Shown: positions 1 through 8,639, counted from the first letter of the stretch. The stretch: 64,000 nucleotides of DNA from Parablautia intestinalis (GCA_003612395.1 RAYQ01000002.1:248001-312000); one strand, 5' to 3'. Numbers and translations: made by a program. The notes: a model not told the origin generated them from the sequence alone.

Positions 1-1884
1 GAAGTAATAAATACAGGAGACTTTGCGGGAAAAGAGGTAGTACAGCTCTATGTATCAGCGCCCCAGGGAACCCTTGGAAAACCGGCGCGAGAGCTGAAGG
101 CTTACGAAAAGACGAACAGGCTTTTGCCGGGCGAGGCGTGCACCCTTACGTTTTGCGTGTCAAAGGCGGACATGGCTTCTTATGATGACGGCGGATATAC
201 AGGATATAAATCCTGTTATGTTTTAGAGGCAGGCAGATACGGTATTCACATAGGAACGGATGTGAGAAGCGCCGGGCTTGCAGGTACGTTTGAAGTAAAA
301 GAGACCGTGATAACGGATCAGCTGCAGGAGGCCATGGCGCCGGTTCAGGAATTTACCCGTTTTAAGCCCCAGGCGGATGGGGAAGGATACCGCTTAGACT
401 ATGAGGCGGTACCCCGTAGGACCATAAATCCTATAGATAAAATTGTAAAGAGACGTCCGGTGGATATTCCCTACAGCGGCGATCAGGGCTATCAGCTTGG
501 GGATGTGTACGAGAACCGTATCAGTATGGAAACCTTTCTTGCCCAGTTAAGCGATGAAGATCTCGCCTGCATTGTCCGCGGGGAGGGGATGTGCAGTCCT
601 AAAGTAACACCGGGAACGGCGGCGGCCTTTGGCGGCGTTACGCAGCAACTTAAGAAATTTGGCATTCCGGTTGGGTGCTGTGCGGACGGGCCTTCCGGTA
701 TCCGCATGGACTGCGGCACCAGAGCCTTTTCCCTGCCAAACGGCACGGCCCTTGGCTGTACCTATAATATGCCGCTGGTGGAAGAACTTTATCAGATGGA
801 AGGGATGGAGCTTCGCAAAAATAAGGTTGACACCCTTTTAGGCCCCGGAATTAATATTCACCGCAATCCATTAAACGGCCGGAACTTTGAATATATTTCG
901 GAGGATCCCTATCTTACGGGAACCATGGCGGCAGCGCAGATTAAGGGTATGGGTTATGCCAATGTTACAGGGACCATTAAGCATTACACGGCCAATAATC
1001 AGGAGTTCCACCGCCATGACTGCAACAGCGTTGTCTCAGAAAGAGCCCTTAGGGAAATCTATTTAAAGGGTTATGAAATTGCGGTAAAGGACGGCGGCGC
1101 TTATTCCATTATGACTACCTACGGTGCAGTCAACGGCATCTGGACAGCAGGCAATTACGACCTTGTGACAGCCATTCTGCGTGATGAGTGGGGCTTTGAC
1201 GGAATTGTTATGACAGACTGGTGGGCGAAAATGAATGAAGAAGGAGAGGATCCATCCATAAAGAACACAGGCATTATGGTGCGGGCCCAGAACGATTTGT
1301 TTATGGTAACCTCCGATTCCGAATCCAATGCGGCCAATGATAATTCTGTGGAATCTCTTGCGGAGGGCAAAACCACCAGAGGAGAGTATCAAAGGTGCGC
1401 CGGGAATATCTGCCGGATGCTCATGCGCTCGCCGGTGATGGATCGTTTCCTTGGAAAGACGCCCGAGGACGACCTTGTTGTGATTGGAAATGAGGATGAT
1501 GAGGACGAGGAAGTAAAGAATATTGTATACCACACTGTGGGAAGCGATACTAATCTGGATATGAGCGCGGTGAACACGGATCGGGGAAACAGTGAGATTT
1601 TCGGAATCCAGATGAAGGAACCGGGACTCTACGGGCTGTCTGCAAAAATGCGCTCAGGCGCAGACGCGCCGGAGCTTTCCCAGTTGTCCATGTCCGTGTT
1701 TGTGGACAATCAGCTTAAGGGAACCTTCCAGATTAACGGCTCCGATAAGGAGTGGACAAATCAGTCGCTGGATTTGGGCTTTGTTATGGGCAACCATTAT
1801 ATTAAGCTTTATTTTTCCGTAAGCGGAATGGAGCTTGCATCCCTCCAAATTGAAAAGACGGGCGAGATGAAGATGCCCTTTTAG
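1..1884 (+). CDS. GH3 family glycosidase (beta-glucosidase type), reversed domain order, 5'-partial
   Basis: The frame is open from the first base, so the N-terminus lies outside the window. The first visible codons (EVVQLYVSAPQG, then RELKAYEK) are the end of a fibronectin III-like domain, and they precede the GH3 (alpha/beta)8 catalytic domain instead of following it. Catalytic landmarks are NPLNGRNFEYISEDP, IKHYTANNQE and MTDW, with the expected nucleophile Asp at visible codon 406. About 130 residues beyond the barrel look beta-rich and may be a carbohydrate-binding extension; this is inference. GH3 enzymes of this type release beta-linked glucose or xylose from oligosaccharide ends. A second enzyme of the same architecture lies near 48.6-51.1 kb. 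Substrate cannot be read from sequence. Confidence 0.93.
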   Translation, partial: EVINTGDFAGKEVVQLYVSAPQGTLGKPARELKAYEKTNRLLPGEACTLTFCVSKADMASYDDGGYTGYKSCYVLEAGRYGIHIGTDVRSAGLAGTFEVKETVITDQLQEAMAPVQEFTRFKPQADGEGYRLDYEAVPRRTINPIDKIVKRRPVDIPYSGDQGYQLGDVYENRISMETFLAQLSDEDLACIVRGEGMCSPKVTPGTAAAFGGVTQQLKKFGIPVGCCADGPSGIRMDCGTRAFSLPNGTALGCTYNMPLVEELYQMEGMELRKNKVDTLLGPGINIHRNPLNGRNFEYISEDPYLTGTMAAAQIKGMGYANVTGTIKHYTANNQEFHRHDCNSVVSERALREIYLKGYEIAVKDGGAYSIMTTYGAVNGIWTAGNYDLVTAILRDEWGFDGIVMTDWWAKMNEEGEDPSIKNTGIMVRAQNDLFMVTSDSESNAANDNSVESLAEGKTTRGEYQRCAGNICRMLMRSPVMDRFLGKTPEDDLVVIGNEDDEDEEVKNIVYHTVGSDTNLDMSAVNTDRGNSEIFGIQMKEPGLYGLSAKMRSGADAPELSQLSMSVFVDNQLKGTFQINGSDKEWTNQSLDLGFVMGNHYIKLYFSVSGMELASLQIEKTGEMKMPF

Positions 1885-1889
1885 AGGAT

Positions 1890-1925
1890 AAAAACAAACG
1901 CTGCCACGGTTTGCGATGCAAATAA
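1890..1925 (+). repeat. Fragment of intergenic repeat family A (core module)
   Basis: The bases after the GH3 stop read AACAAACGCTGCCACG followed by a degraded GTTTGCGA. This matches the core module of the longer copies upstream of the 36.9 kb MATE gene and of fucI (inverted there). Only the left half is well kept, so it looks like a decayed copy. Confidence 0.5.
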
Positions 1926-1999
1926 ATACCTTCTCATTCAATCAGGTATTAAGGAGACTGCGGAAGATTATATCAGGAAAAACGGAGGGGGGAAGAAAC

Positions 2000-2497
2000 A
2001 TGATGGTACGGCGTTCAGCGGAGGAAGATTTCCCCCGCATCATGGAAATTTATGCCCATGCCCGCCGCTTTATGGCGGAGCATGGCAACCCCAATCAGTG
2101 GGGGCCTACAAACTGGCCCCCTGAGGATTTGATTCATTTGGATATTGCGGATGGCAGCAGTTATGTCTGTATTTCCGATAACAGAATTGTGGGCACCTTT
2201 TTCTTTACCCAGGGTGAAGATATTGAGCAAACCTACCGGGTGATAGAGGGCGGTGAGTGGAAAGGCGGCAGCGCCTATGGGGTGGTCCATAGGCTGGCCG
2301 GGGACGGAAGCGAAAAGGGAATCGGGAAATTTTGCATTGACTGGGCTTTTGCGAGATGCGGGTACCTGCGCATGGATACCCATGGAGACAACTATGTGAT
2401 GCAGAGCCTGCTCAAAAAATGCGGGTTTACTTTCTGCGGAACCATACACGTGACGGAGGATAATTATCCCAGGCTTGCATATGAGAAAATAGTGTGA
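2000..2497 (+). CDS. GNAT family N-acetyltransferase
   Basis: 165-residue protein of the GNAT fold, which moves an acetyl group from acetyl-CoA to an amine. The N-terminus VRRSAEEDFPRIMEIYAHA is the usual beta1-alpha1 start; G(V)VHRLAG and EKGIGKFCIDWAF occupy the place of the acetyl-CoA pyrophosphate loop, and MDTHGDNYVMQSLLKKCGF is the typical C-terminal alpha-helix/beta-strand with an asparagine/tyrosine region. The start was chosen because GGAGGGGGGAAG sits just upstream; a second in-frame ATG follows at once. Free-standing GNAT proteins of this type act on small molecules or proteins that cannot be predicted from sequence. Confidence 0.88.
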   Translation: MMVRRSAEEDFPRIMEIYAHARRFMAEHGNPNQWGPTNWPPEDLIHLDIADGSSYVCISDNRIVGTFFFTQGEDIEQTYRVIEGGEWKGGSAYGVVHRLAGDGSEKGIGKFCIDWAFARCGYLRMDTHGDNYVMQSLLKKCGFTFCGTIHVTEDNYPRLAYEKIV

Positions 2498-2590
2498 GAA
2501 GTACTTCTAATTGCCTTTGGCAATTTTCACTCGCAGCAAAGGCTGCTTCGCGAAGAAGTACTAAGTCTGCTGCGCAGACGATTCTCACAC
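2492..2590. repeat. Nested multi-stem palindromic element
   Basis: Five inverted repeats are nested in 99 bases. The outer stem is GTGTGAGAA/TTCTCACAC. Inside it AGTACTTCT pairs with AGAAGTACT and encloses two small hairpins, AATTGCC-TTT-GGCAATT and GCAGC-AAAG-GCTGC, followed by TTCGCGAA. A third hairpin GTCTGC-TGC-GCAGAC completes the figure. All arms are perfect. The result is a cloverleaf-like fold on DNA or RNA that begins inside the acetyltransferase stop region. TTCGCGAA is shared with repeat family A. It is not a tRNA: no acceptor, D or T arm features are present. Confidence 0.75.
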
Positions 2591-2591
2591 A

Positions 2592-2620
2592 GGAGAATGC
2601 CCCAAATACGGGCATTCTCC
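2592..2620 (+). terminator. Hairpin, possible terminator of the acetyltransferase gene
   Basis: An 11-bp perfect stem GGAGAATGCCC/GGGCATTCTCC with a 7-base loop follows directly on the nested palindrome. No T tract follows the stem, so simple Rho-independent termination is uncertain; it may belong to the same repeat. Confidence 0.45.
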
Positions 2621-2652
2621 GCATAGATTTGAGTCATGGAGGTTAGGTTGTC

Positions 2653-2770
2653 ATGAATATTTTTTTACTGCGGCACGGCGAGACGGACTGGAATGGACAG
2701 AGCGCCTGCAGGGACACACGGATATTCCGCTAAATCAGAATGGAAGATTACAGATAAAGCGGGCGACCGG
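2653..2770 (+). pseudogene. Broken histidine phosphatase (phosphoglycerate mutase-like) N-terminus
   Basis: An ATG starts MNIFLLRHGETDWN, the RHGE phosphohistidine motif of the histidine phosphatase superfamily. After about 16 codons the frame breaks; the expected continuation ERLQGHTDIPLNQNGR is found in another frame beginning at base 2700. Homology then stops and the ROK regulator begins. The family is normally about 190-220 residues, so this is a frameshifted, truncated relic. Confidence 0.75.
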
Positions 2771-2791
2771 CGGGAACAAGGGATTAAAAGG

Positions 2792-3919
2792 ATGGAAAAA
2801 AAGAAAGTAACCAATATGGAAGTAAAGAAGAAAAACAGGAACAGGGTTTTTCGATATATTTGCAGGCACGAGACTGTGTCAAATCCGGATATTTCTTATG
2901 ATCTGAAAATTAGTCTGCCCACGGCAACCCAGATTACAAAGGAGTTGATCGAGCAGGGACTGGTGGAAGAAAAAGGAGAGCTTGATTCAACCGGAGGGCG
3001 AAGGGCGAAGGCTTTGTCTGCGGCAGCGAATGCGAAACTGGCGGCGGGGCTGGATATTACCAAAAACCATATCACCTTTGCGCTCACCAATATCAGGGGA
3101 GAGCTGATAAAATATGAGCGCATTTACCAGCCGTTTATGCCGGAGGATACTTATTATTGTAAGGTAAATGAAAAGCTGGAGCACTTTCTGGAGGAAAGCG
3201 AAGCCGGGCGGGATAAGATTCTTGGCGTGGGAATCTCCTTTCCCGGCATTATTAATCTGGACAGGGAGCTGATCACTTATTCCCATGTGCTGGGGGTGGA
3301 AGTTGTGCCGCTTGCTTCGGTGAGCCGTTATTTTTCTTATCCATGTACTTTTTTAAATGACGCCAATGCGGGGGCTTATGCGGAAGGGTTTGGCGGGGAT
3401 AAGACGGAAGAATTTTTCTACCTTTCCCTGAGCAATACGGTTGGAGGCGCGGTTTTTGGCAAGAATGAGCTGGTGCAGGGAAAAAATTTCCGGTGCGGGG
3501 AAGCAGGGCACATGACAATAGTAGTAGACGGAGAAAAATGCTATTGTGGTAAAAAGGGATGTCTGGACGCTTATTGCTCGGCCCTTCGCCTGTCAGATGC
3601 GGCCGGCGGAAAGCTCGAACAATTTTTTTCTTTATTGGATCAGGGGCAGGAGCAGGCGCTGAAAATATGGGACTTTTACACAACCTATCTGGCTGTGGCA
3701 GTAAATAATATTCATATGATTCTGGACTGTGACGTGATCCTTGGGGGATATGTGGGGAGTTATATGGGCGTTCATCTTCAGGATGTATGGGAGAAGGCTG
3801 CGGAAAGGAATACCTTTGAAGAAAAGAGCTCCTATATAAGAGTCTGCAATTATAAGGTGGCGGCCGCCGCTTTGGGGGCGGCGCTGAAAGTGATGGAGGG
3901 ATTTATCAGCGGCGTATGA
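2792..3919 (+). CDS. ROK family transcriptional regulator (NagC/XylR type)
   Basis: 375-residue protein with an N-terminal winged-helix domain (RVFRYICRHETVSNPDISYD, then LSLPTATQITKELIEQGLVEE-like helix-turn-helix) and a ROK sugar-kinase-like domain. GISFPGIINLD and the zinc site GHMTIVVDGEKCYCGKKGC are visible near residues 240-270; the usual Glu after the last Cys of the zinc motif is Asp here. ROK regulators sense a sugar or sugar phosphate and repress catabolic genes. The neighbour downstream is a polyol dehydrogenase, so it may control that gene. The start is uncertain: an in-frame ATG eight codons on is as good, and the ribosome site is weak. The open frame extends upstream through the broken phosphatase but that part is not regulator sequence. 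Confidence 0.85.
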   Translation: MEKKKVTNMEVKKKNRNRVFRYICRHETVSNPDISYDLKISLPTATQITKELIEQGLVEEKGELDSTGGRRAKALSAAANAKLAAGLDITKNHITFALTNIRGELIKYERIYQPFMPEDTYYCKVNEKLEHFLEESEAGRDKILGVGISFPGIINLDRELITYSHVLGVEVVPLASVSRYFSYPCTFLNDANAGAYAEGFGGDKTEEFFYLSLSNTVGGAVFGKNELVQGKNFRCGEAGHMTIVVDGEKCYCGKKGCLDAYCSALRLSDAAGGKLEQFFSLLDQGQEQALKIWDFYTTYLAVAVNNIHMILDCDVILGGYVGSYMGVHLQDVWEKAAERNTFEEKSSYIRVCNYKVAAAALGAALKVMEGFISGV

Positions 3920-3957
3920 GACAGACGGGAAAGCTCAAAAGGACTTCGCTAAGCGCA

Positions 3958-3973
3958 AGCCCATAAATGGGCT
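3958..3973 (+). terminator. Small hairpin after the ROK regulator
   Basis: AGCCCAT-AA-ATGGGCT is a perfect 7-bp stem with a 2-base loop, followed after four bases by TTTTCATTT. It could end the ROK transcript, but the T tract is broken. Confidence 0.35.
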
Positions 3974-4063
3974 GGCATTTTCATTTGTTCAAAGCTATGC
4001 TTCTGGAAAACCTGTGTAAAGTAACCAATAGTCCGTTTGGAGCGAATAGAAATGAAAAATGTA

Positions 4064-4092
4064 TTGACAGACACAGAGGTAAGATATAAAAT
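4064..4092 (+). promoter_or_regulatory. Sigma-A type promoter of the polyol dehydrogenase
   Basis: A perfect -35 box TTGACA is followed by 17 bases and TAAAAT (or 15 bases and TATAAA). The dehydrogenase start is about 70 bases downstream. Confidence 0.65.
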
Positions 4093-4160
4093 CAAAAACA
4101 TAATAAAACTATTTAATTAAGTGCAAAATGAAGTAAATAGAAATGAAGGAGGAAACGGGT

Positions 4161-5210
4161 ATGGAAGGCAAAATGAAAGTTGCTGTAATGGAGGGGATCG
4201 GAAAAATTGGTTTCGAGGAACGGGATATCCCTAAAGCAAAGGACAACGAAGTGCTGGTTAAGCTGGAGTATGTGGGTATCTGCGGAAGCGACCTGCATTA
4301 TTACGAGTCGGGCGCAATCGGAGATTATGTGGTGAAGCCGCCTTTTGTGCTGGGGCACGAGCCAGGCGGAACGGTTGTGGAAGTGGGGAAGGAGGTAAAG
4401 CATTTGAAGGTTGGGGACAGAGTGGCCTTAGAGCCCGGAAAGACCTGCGGACACTGCGAGTTCTGCAAGACCGGACGCTACAACCTTTGCCCTGACGTGG
4501 TCTTTTTTGCAACGCCGCCGGTAGACGGGGTGTTCCAGGAATATGTAGCACATGAGGCGGATTTATGCTTTAAGCTGCCGGATAATGTGAGCACTATGGA
4601 GGGAGCTTTGATTGAGCCTCTGGCGGTTGGGTTCCACGCGGCCATGCAGGGAGGCGCAAGGGCAGGACAGATGGCTGTGGTTATGGGATCAGGCTGTATC
4701 GGCCTTGTATCCATGATGGCTTTAAAGGCAATGGGTGTTTCCAAAGTATATGTGGTGGACATTATGGAAAAACGTCTGCAAAAAGCGCTGGAATTAGGTG
4801 CGGACGGAGTCATCAACGGCAGTGAAAAAGATGTGGTGGAGGAAGTAAGGAAGCTTACAGGCGGCAAAGGCTGCGACTTGGCCATAGAGACGGCAGGCAC
4901 ACAGGCCACAACCGTTCAGACAATCCATATGACCAAAAAGGGCGCAAACATCGTGTTAGTTGGCTATAGCAAGAGCGGAGAAATGACGCTGCCCATGAGC
5001 CTTGCGCTGGATAAGGAGCTGACCTTCAAAACCGTATTCCGTTACCGTCATATTTATCCTATGGCAATTGATGCGGTGGCAGCAGGCAAGGTAAACTTAA
5101 AGGGGATTGTAACAGATATCTTTGGACTTGATGAAGCGCAGAAAGCCATGGATTACAGCGTAAACAACAAGGCGGATATTGTAAAGGCGGTTATCCGTAT
5201 AGCAGAATAA
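4161..5210 (+). CDS. Zinc-dependent polyol dehydrogenase (sorbitol/xylitol dehydrogenase family)
   Basis: 349-residue medium-chain dehydrogenase that oxidises a polyol to a ketose with NAD. Visible parts: [10 protein letters not shown] (catalytic-zinc Cys), GHEPGG (catalytic His and Glu), the structural zinc knuckle [21 protein letters not shown], and a Rossmann loop GSGCIGL. The spacing and the [10 protein letters not shown] segment are typical of sorbitol/xylitol dehydrogenases. The start is set by AAGGAGG seven bases upstream; an earlier in-frame ATG would place that ribosome site inside the gene. It stands alone behind its own promoter and beside a ROK sugar regulator. Which polyol is used cannot be told. 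Confidence 0.9.
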   Translation: MEGKMKVAVMEGIGKIGFEERDIPKAKDNEVLVKLEYVGICGSDLHYYESGAIGDYVVKPPFVLGHEPGGTVVEVGKEVKHLKVGDRVALEPGKTCGHCEFCKTGRYNLCPDVVFFATPPVDGVFQEYVAHEADLCFKLPDNVSTMEGALIEPLAVGFHAAMQGGARAGQMAVVMGSGCIGLVSMMALKAMGVSKVYVVDIMEKRLQKALELGADGVINGSEKDVVEEVRKLTGGKGCDLAIETAGTQATTVQTIHMTKKGANIVLVGYSKSGEMTLPMSLALDKELTFKTVFRYRHIYPMAIDAVAAGKVNLKGIVTDIFGLDEAQKAMDYSVNNKADIVKAVIRIAE

Positions 5211-5270
5211 TTAAATACGAAAATAAAAGCTGAATTACAGCTCTGCGCACTTGCTGTGCTGAGCGTACAC

Positions 5271-5296
5271 GCGCCATGCAGCCTGCTGTATGGCGC
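5271..5296. terminator. Hairpin between convergent genes
   Basis: GCGCCATGCAG-CCTG-CTGTATGGCGC forms an 11-bp stem with one G-U pair, between the convergent dehydrogenase and polyferredoxin genes. A T tract is not directly adjacent on either strand, so a bidirectional terminator is only likely by position. Confidence 0.45.
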
Positions 5297-5316
5297 ATCT
5301 TAAACCTGTGCCCTTT

Positions 5317-6201
5317 TTATACTGTGTTTGTGCCGGGTGGGACACAAGTTTGATGCTTTGTACTATATCCGTTGCTCTTTGCCGTAAAATGCAGGCAGCT
5401 TACAGGGCAGGCTTTCACGCATTTACCGCATCGAATACATTCCGGAGAGCGGGATATTTCCTGCACGGTAAGGGACAGGGGACATGCGTTTTCGCAGGCT
5501 GCGCAGGAAGTGCACAGATCCTCATCCCAATGGATTTGGAGCAGGCTGAAGCGGTTAAACAATCCGTAAATTGCGCCTAAAGGACATAAGTATTGGCAAA
5601 AAGGGCGGTAAACTATGATGGATAAAAAAAGGATCAGCACAAGTATACCAAGCTTCCAGCCAAACAACCCGCCAGTCTGGGAGCGCAGCAAGGGGTTTGC
5701 AGTAAGCAGGGGCAGAGCGCCAAAGAGTGTACCTGAGGGGCACAAATATTTGCAGAAGGCGGGAATTTTGGCGAAGCCCCCAAACAAAAACACGGAACCA
5801 ATGAATACCAGAAAGAACAAAACAGCATATTTTCCAAATTTTAAAATATGGTGAAGGGGAAGTCTCTTTAGCTTGCGGAAAAGAGGAATTTTGTGTAAAA
5901 GATCCTGCACCAGCCCAAAGGGGCACAGCCAGCCGCAGACAAAACGTCCCAGCAGACTGCCAAATAAAAAGAAAAAGCCAAGGACGGCAAAAGGAACATG
6001 GAATCCCTCACGGTTTAACAAAGCCTGAAGAGCTCCGATGGGACAGGAGAAGGCCGCACCGGGACAGGAATAGCAGTTAAGCCCCGGAACACAGGTATAT
6101 TTCAAAGGTCCCTGATATATTTTGCCTTTCAAAAAGCCATAGACATATCCATTTGTAAGGATGGTAAAAAGAATTTGTACTCTTAGTCGTAATTTATTCA
6201 T
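5317..6201 (-). CDS. Membrane polyferredoxin, NapH/CcoG-like 4Fe-4S protein
   Basis: 294-residue membrane protein with about five hydrophobic segments. Three CX3CP-type motifs (CGWLCPFG, CKYLCPSG, CQYLCPLG) lie at membrane edges, and two C-terminal 4Fe-4S ferredoxin motifs (CTSCAACENACP, CIRCGKCVKACP) form a cytoplasmic electron-carrying domain. This is the NapH/RdxA-like arrangement that passes electrons across the membrane. It is last in a minus-strand operon after a thioredoxin-like lipoprotein and a CXXC micro-protein, which suggests it supplies reducing power to an extracytoplasmic thiol system; that is inference from context. AAGGA precedes the start. Confidence 0.88.
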   Translation of the reverse strand: MNKLRLRVQILFTILTNGYVYGFLKGKIYQGPLKYTCVPGLNCYSCPGAAFSCPIGALQALLNREGFHVPFAVLGFFFLFGSLLGRFVCGWLCPFGLVQDLLHKIPLFRKLKRLPLHHILKFGKYAVLFFLVFIGSVFLFGGFAKIPAFCKYLCPSGTLFGALPLLTANPLLRSQTGGLFGWKLGILVLILFLSIIVYRPFCQYLCPLGAIYGLFNRFSLLQIHWDEDLCTSCAACENACPLSLTVQEISRSPECIRCGKCVKACPVSCLHFTAKSNGYSTKHQTCVPPGTNTV

Positions 6202-6231
6202 AACATGGTTTCCTTATTTTCTATTTGCAGA

Positions 6232-6381
6232 TCAGCCAATTCCAATGCATTCCATGCAGATCATCACAGCTTTTCTCCATATCACCCCAAAATCTCCACA
6301 CAAGTAGCCGGTACCAAGAAAAAAAATTCCTATAAGCACCCCCCAAAGCCAGAGGGATTTATGATTTCTGTAAAAGTCCAT
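6232..6381 (-). CDS. CXXC-containing membrane micro-protein (CD1871A-like)
   Basis: 49-residue protein: one transmembrane helix (WLWGVLIGIFFLGTGYL) and a C-terminal CMEC (CXXC) in ICMECIGIG. Small proteins of this kind, known as the CD1871A CXXC family in Clostridia, sit between a TlpA-like thioredoxin and a 4Fe-4S membrane protein, as here. The gene starts inside the end of the lipoprotein gene (23-base overlap) with GGGAGG as ribosome site, implying translational coupling. A probable role is thiol relay between membrane and the lipoprotein thioredoxin; this is not shown. A longer start in the same frame lacks a ribosome site. Confidence 0.75.
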   Translation of the reverse strand: MDFYRNHKSLWLWGVLIGIFFLGTGYLCGDFGVIWRKAVMICMECIGIG

Positions 6382-6970
6382 TGATTTTTTCCTCCCATGC
6401 AGATTTATCCATAGCACCGATTACCACATCCACTATCGTTCCGCTGCTGTCAATAAAAAAGGTGGTAGGCACAGCGCTCACATCGGTGAGAAGGGCATGA
6501 TAAATGGATGCATTTAAAAGTAAATGGGGATAATCTGCTCCGGTCTGTTCAATCAGGTCTGCAGCAAGATCAATTGCTTTCTGGTCCCCGCCTTCTAATG
6601 CATCGCTGATGATGCCGATAATCTGGAAGGTTTCGGAATCATATTCACCGGCCAGTTCGCCAAGCTCAGGCATCTCGCTTAAACATGGATTGCAGTAGGT
6701 TGCCCATACATTTACCATGGTAAGCCGGGATGTGGAAAAGATGTCGGAAGAAACCGGATTGCCTTCTATATCCTGTCCCTCAAAAACGATTTGGGAAGAT
6801 GTATCGCCTTCATCTGCCGTTTCTGTATTATTTATGTTAGTCTCTGATCCGTTTTCATCCCCTGATGCCTTTGCACATCCGGATAATAAGGCAGCCAGAA
6901 GGATCAGGCTAAAGATGTATTTGCCATAATTTTTTTGGTGTTTCCTGTTTGCTTTCCTATTTACTTTCAT
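6359..6970 (-). CDS. TlpA-like thioredoxin-fold lipoprotein
   Basis: 203-residue lipoprotein. The N-terminus is basic, then a hydrophobic stretch ends in the lipobox LSGC, followed by an acidic low-complexity linker and a thioredoxin fold. The redox site is WATYCNPC (CXXC), and the cis-Pro loop is SAVPTTFFID. Such proteins reduce or isomerise thiols outside the membrane, or protect against oxidation. It is first in the operon with the CXXC micro-protein and the polyferredoxin. The chosen start follows AAAGG; an upstream extension of the frame has no credible ribosome site and would bury the signal peptide. Confidence 0.88.
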   Translation of the reverse strand: MKVNRKANRKHQKNYGKYIFSLILLAALLSGCAKASGDENGSETNINNTETADEGDTSSQIVFEGQDIEGNPVSSDIFSTSRLTMVNVWATYCNPCLSEMPELGELAGEYDSETFQIIGIISDALEGGDQKAIDLAADLIEQTGADYPHLLLNASIYHALLTDVSAVPTTFFIDSSGTIVDVVIGAMDKSAWEEKINGLLQKS

Positions 6971-7145
6971 ATTTATTTTTATACCTTTCTGAGAACTGAA
7001 AATTTTAATTGCCCATTCACCTAAAGGATACGCCTGTTTGATTAATTTGTCCAATAGTTTTTGAAGAATGATTCCCGAAAAAACATCAGTGCAGACTGAG
7101 CTGTTTGTAAAAAAATTGTACCTTGAAATTTCGTATATTAACCTA

Positions 7146-7174
7146 TTGTATTTTTCAGATAAAGAGAATATAAT
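7146..7174 (+). promoter_or_regulatory. Promoter of the first MATE gene
   Basis: TTGTAT, 17 bases, then a perfect TATAAT. The transcript would carry a leader of about 85 bases before the MATE start, including the inverted repeat described separately. Confidence 0.75.
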
Positions 7175-7203
7175 AGGCGATACGCCCCATGAAATGAAAG
7201 CTC

Positions 7204-7240
7204 ATCGGGCGGAAAGGGAGACAAATATTCTCCGCCCGAT
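7204..7240 (+). repeat. Leader inverted repeat upstream of MATE gene
   Basis: ATCGGGCGGA and TCCGCCCGAT form a perfect 10-bp stem with a 17-base loop between the promoter and the ribosome site. No T tract follows. A stem of the same size and loop length, with related GC-rich arms, lies just after the gene. Confidence 0.6.
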
Positions 7241-7265
7241 TATGGGACTTAAGGGGGCATATGAT

Positions 7266-8639
7266 ATGAAAACAAACAGGTATAAGCTTTCCAATCAGAT
7301 AACGGAAGGGGTAATCTGGAAGCAGCTTCTCTTTTTCTTTTTTCCAATTTTGTTTGGCACCTTTTTTCAGCAGCTTTACAATACAACAGACGCTGTGATT
7401 GTGGGAAAGTTTGTGGGCAAAGAGGCGCTTGCGGCAGTGGGAGGACCGGCAGCTACCCTGATTAACCTGCTGATAGGATTTTTCACAGGGCTCTCTTCCG
7501 GCGCAACCGTAATTATCTCCCAGTATTATGGTGCTAAAAAAGAAGAAGATGTAAAAAACACAGTACATACCGCAGTGGCGCTTTCTATCGCAGGGGGCGC
7601 TGTAATTATGGTGCTTGGGCTTATTTTTTCCGGGGCGGCTTTAAAGGCGATGAATACGCCGAAGGAAATATTAAAAATGTCCGCAACTTATATGCGGATC
7701 TATTTCCTTGGCGTTATTCCCTCCCTTATTTATAATATGGGTTCAGGCATTTTAAGGGCCGTGGGGGATTCGAAGCGTCCTTTGTACTTTTTAATTTTAT
7801 CCTGTATAACGAATATTATCCTGGATTTTGTTTTTGTGACAGGGCTTAGAATGGGCGTGGCAGGCGTGGCGGTGGCTACAATACTGTCCCAGCTTATCAG
7901 CGCGTTTATGGTATGCGTTGCCCTTATAAGGGCAGATGACTGCTACAGAATGTACTTAAAAGAAATTCGTTTTCACCCCATGCTTTTGCACCGTATTGTG
8001 CGGATTGGCCTGCCGGCAGGCATTCAGTCCACTATGTATTCCCTGTCCAACCTGATTATCCAGTCAAGTGTCAATTCTTTTGGAACGGACACTATTGCGG
8101 CATGGACGGCTTATGGGAAGATAGATGGTATTTTCTGGATGATCATGGGGGCATACGGCGTGTCAATCACCACCTTTGCGGGACAGAATTTCGGAGCAGG
8201 GAAGTATGACCGGATCAAAAAAAGCGTACGCATTTGTCTTGGTATGGCTGCGTTTACCAGCTTCCTGCTGAGTTTTGTAGTGCTTACGGGCGGACGGATG
8301 TTTTTCCATCTGTTTACGAACGATGCGGATGTGGTTGCCATTGGCCTTGGGATGATGCGGGTGATTGCGCCAAGCTATGTGACTTATATCTGTATTGAAA
8401 TATTAGGCGGAACTACAAGGGGCTGCGGGGATGCGGTTTTTCCTACGGTGATGACAGGAATTGGAATATGTGCCCTGCGTGTGGTATGGATCTGGGTGGT
8501 GGTTCCCTTAAGACCGGAGATATCTACCGTGGCCTTCAGCTATCCTCTGACCTGGGCAGTGACTTCCGTTTTCTTTATAATTTATTATTTAAAAGGCAAC
8601 TGGTTAAAGCGCTGCCTGTACACTGCCGTTCCAAAATGA
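7266..8639 (+). CDS. MATE family efflux transporter
   Basis: 457-residue polytopic membrane protein with about 12 helices arranged as two six-helix halves. The N-terminal signature WKQLLFFFFPILFGTFFQQL followed by YNTTDAVIVGKFVGKEALAAVG is typical of the DinF/VmrA-like branch of MATE exporters, which expel cationic drugs or metabolites with Na+ or H+ gradients. The start follows AAGGGGG by about nine bases; the longer open frame begins upstream of the promoter and is not plausible. Single-gene transcript. Substrate unknown. Confidence 0.93.
   Translation: MKTNRYKLSNQITEGVIWKQLLFFFFPILFGTFFQQLYNTTDAVIVGKFVGKEALAAVGGPAATLINLLIGFFTGLSSGATVIISQYYGAKKEEDVKNTVHTAVALSIAGGAVIMVLGLIFSGAALKAMNTPKEILKMSATYMRIYFLGVIPSLIYNMGSGILRAVGDSKRPLYFLILSCITNIILDFVFVTGLRMGVAGVAVATILSQLISAFMVCVALIRADDCYRMYLKEIRFHPMLLHRIVRIGLPAGIQSTMYSLSNLIIQSSVNSFGTDTIAAWTAYGKIDGIFWMIMGAYGVSITTFAGQNFGAGKYDRIKKSVRICLGMAAFTSFLLSFVVLTGGRMFFHLFTNDADVVAIGLGMMRVIAPSYVTYICIEILGGTTRGCGDAVFPTVMTGIGICALRVVWIWVVVPLRPEISTVAFSYPLTWAVTSVFFIIYYLKGNWLKRCLYTAVPK

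Noticed and set aside
1063-1533. 156-codon minus-strand frame inside the GH3 gene
   Set aside because: Lies opposite a gene with clear family motifs, has no ribosome site and reads like the reverse of conserved codons.
2492-2590. tRNA or tRNA-like gene
   Set aside because: The stems look like a cloverleaf, but there is no CCA-type acceptor arm, no GGTTCGAATCC-like T arm and the proportions are wrong.
4258-4909. Two long minus-strand frames opposite the polyol dehydrogenase
   Set aside because: Shadow frames of a well supported gene; composition and lack of starts argue against translation.
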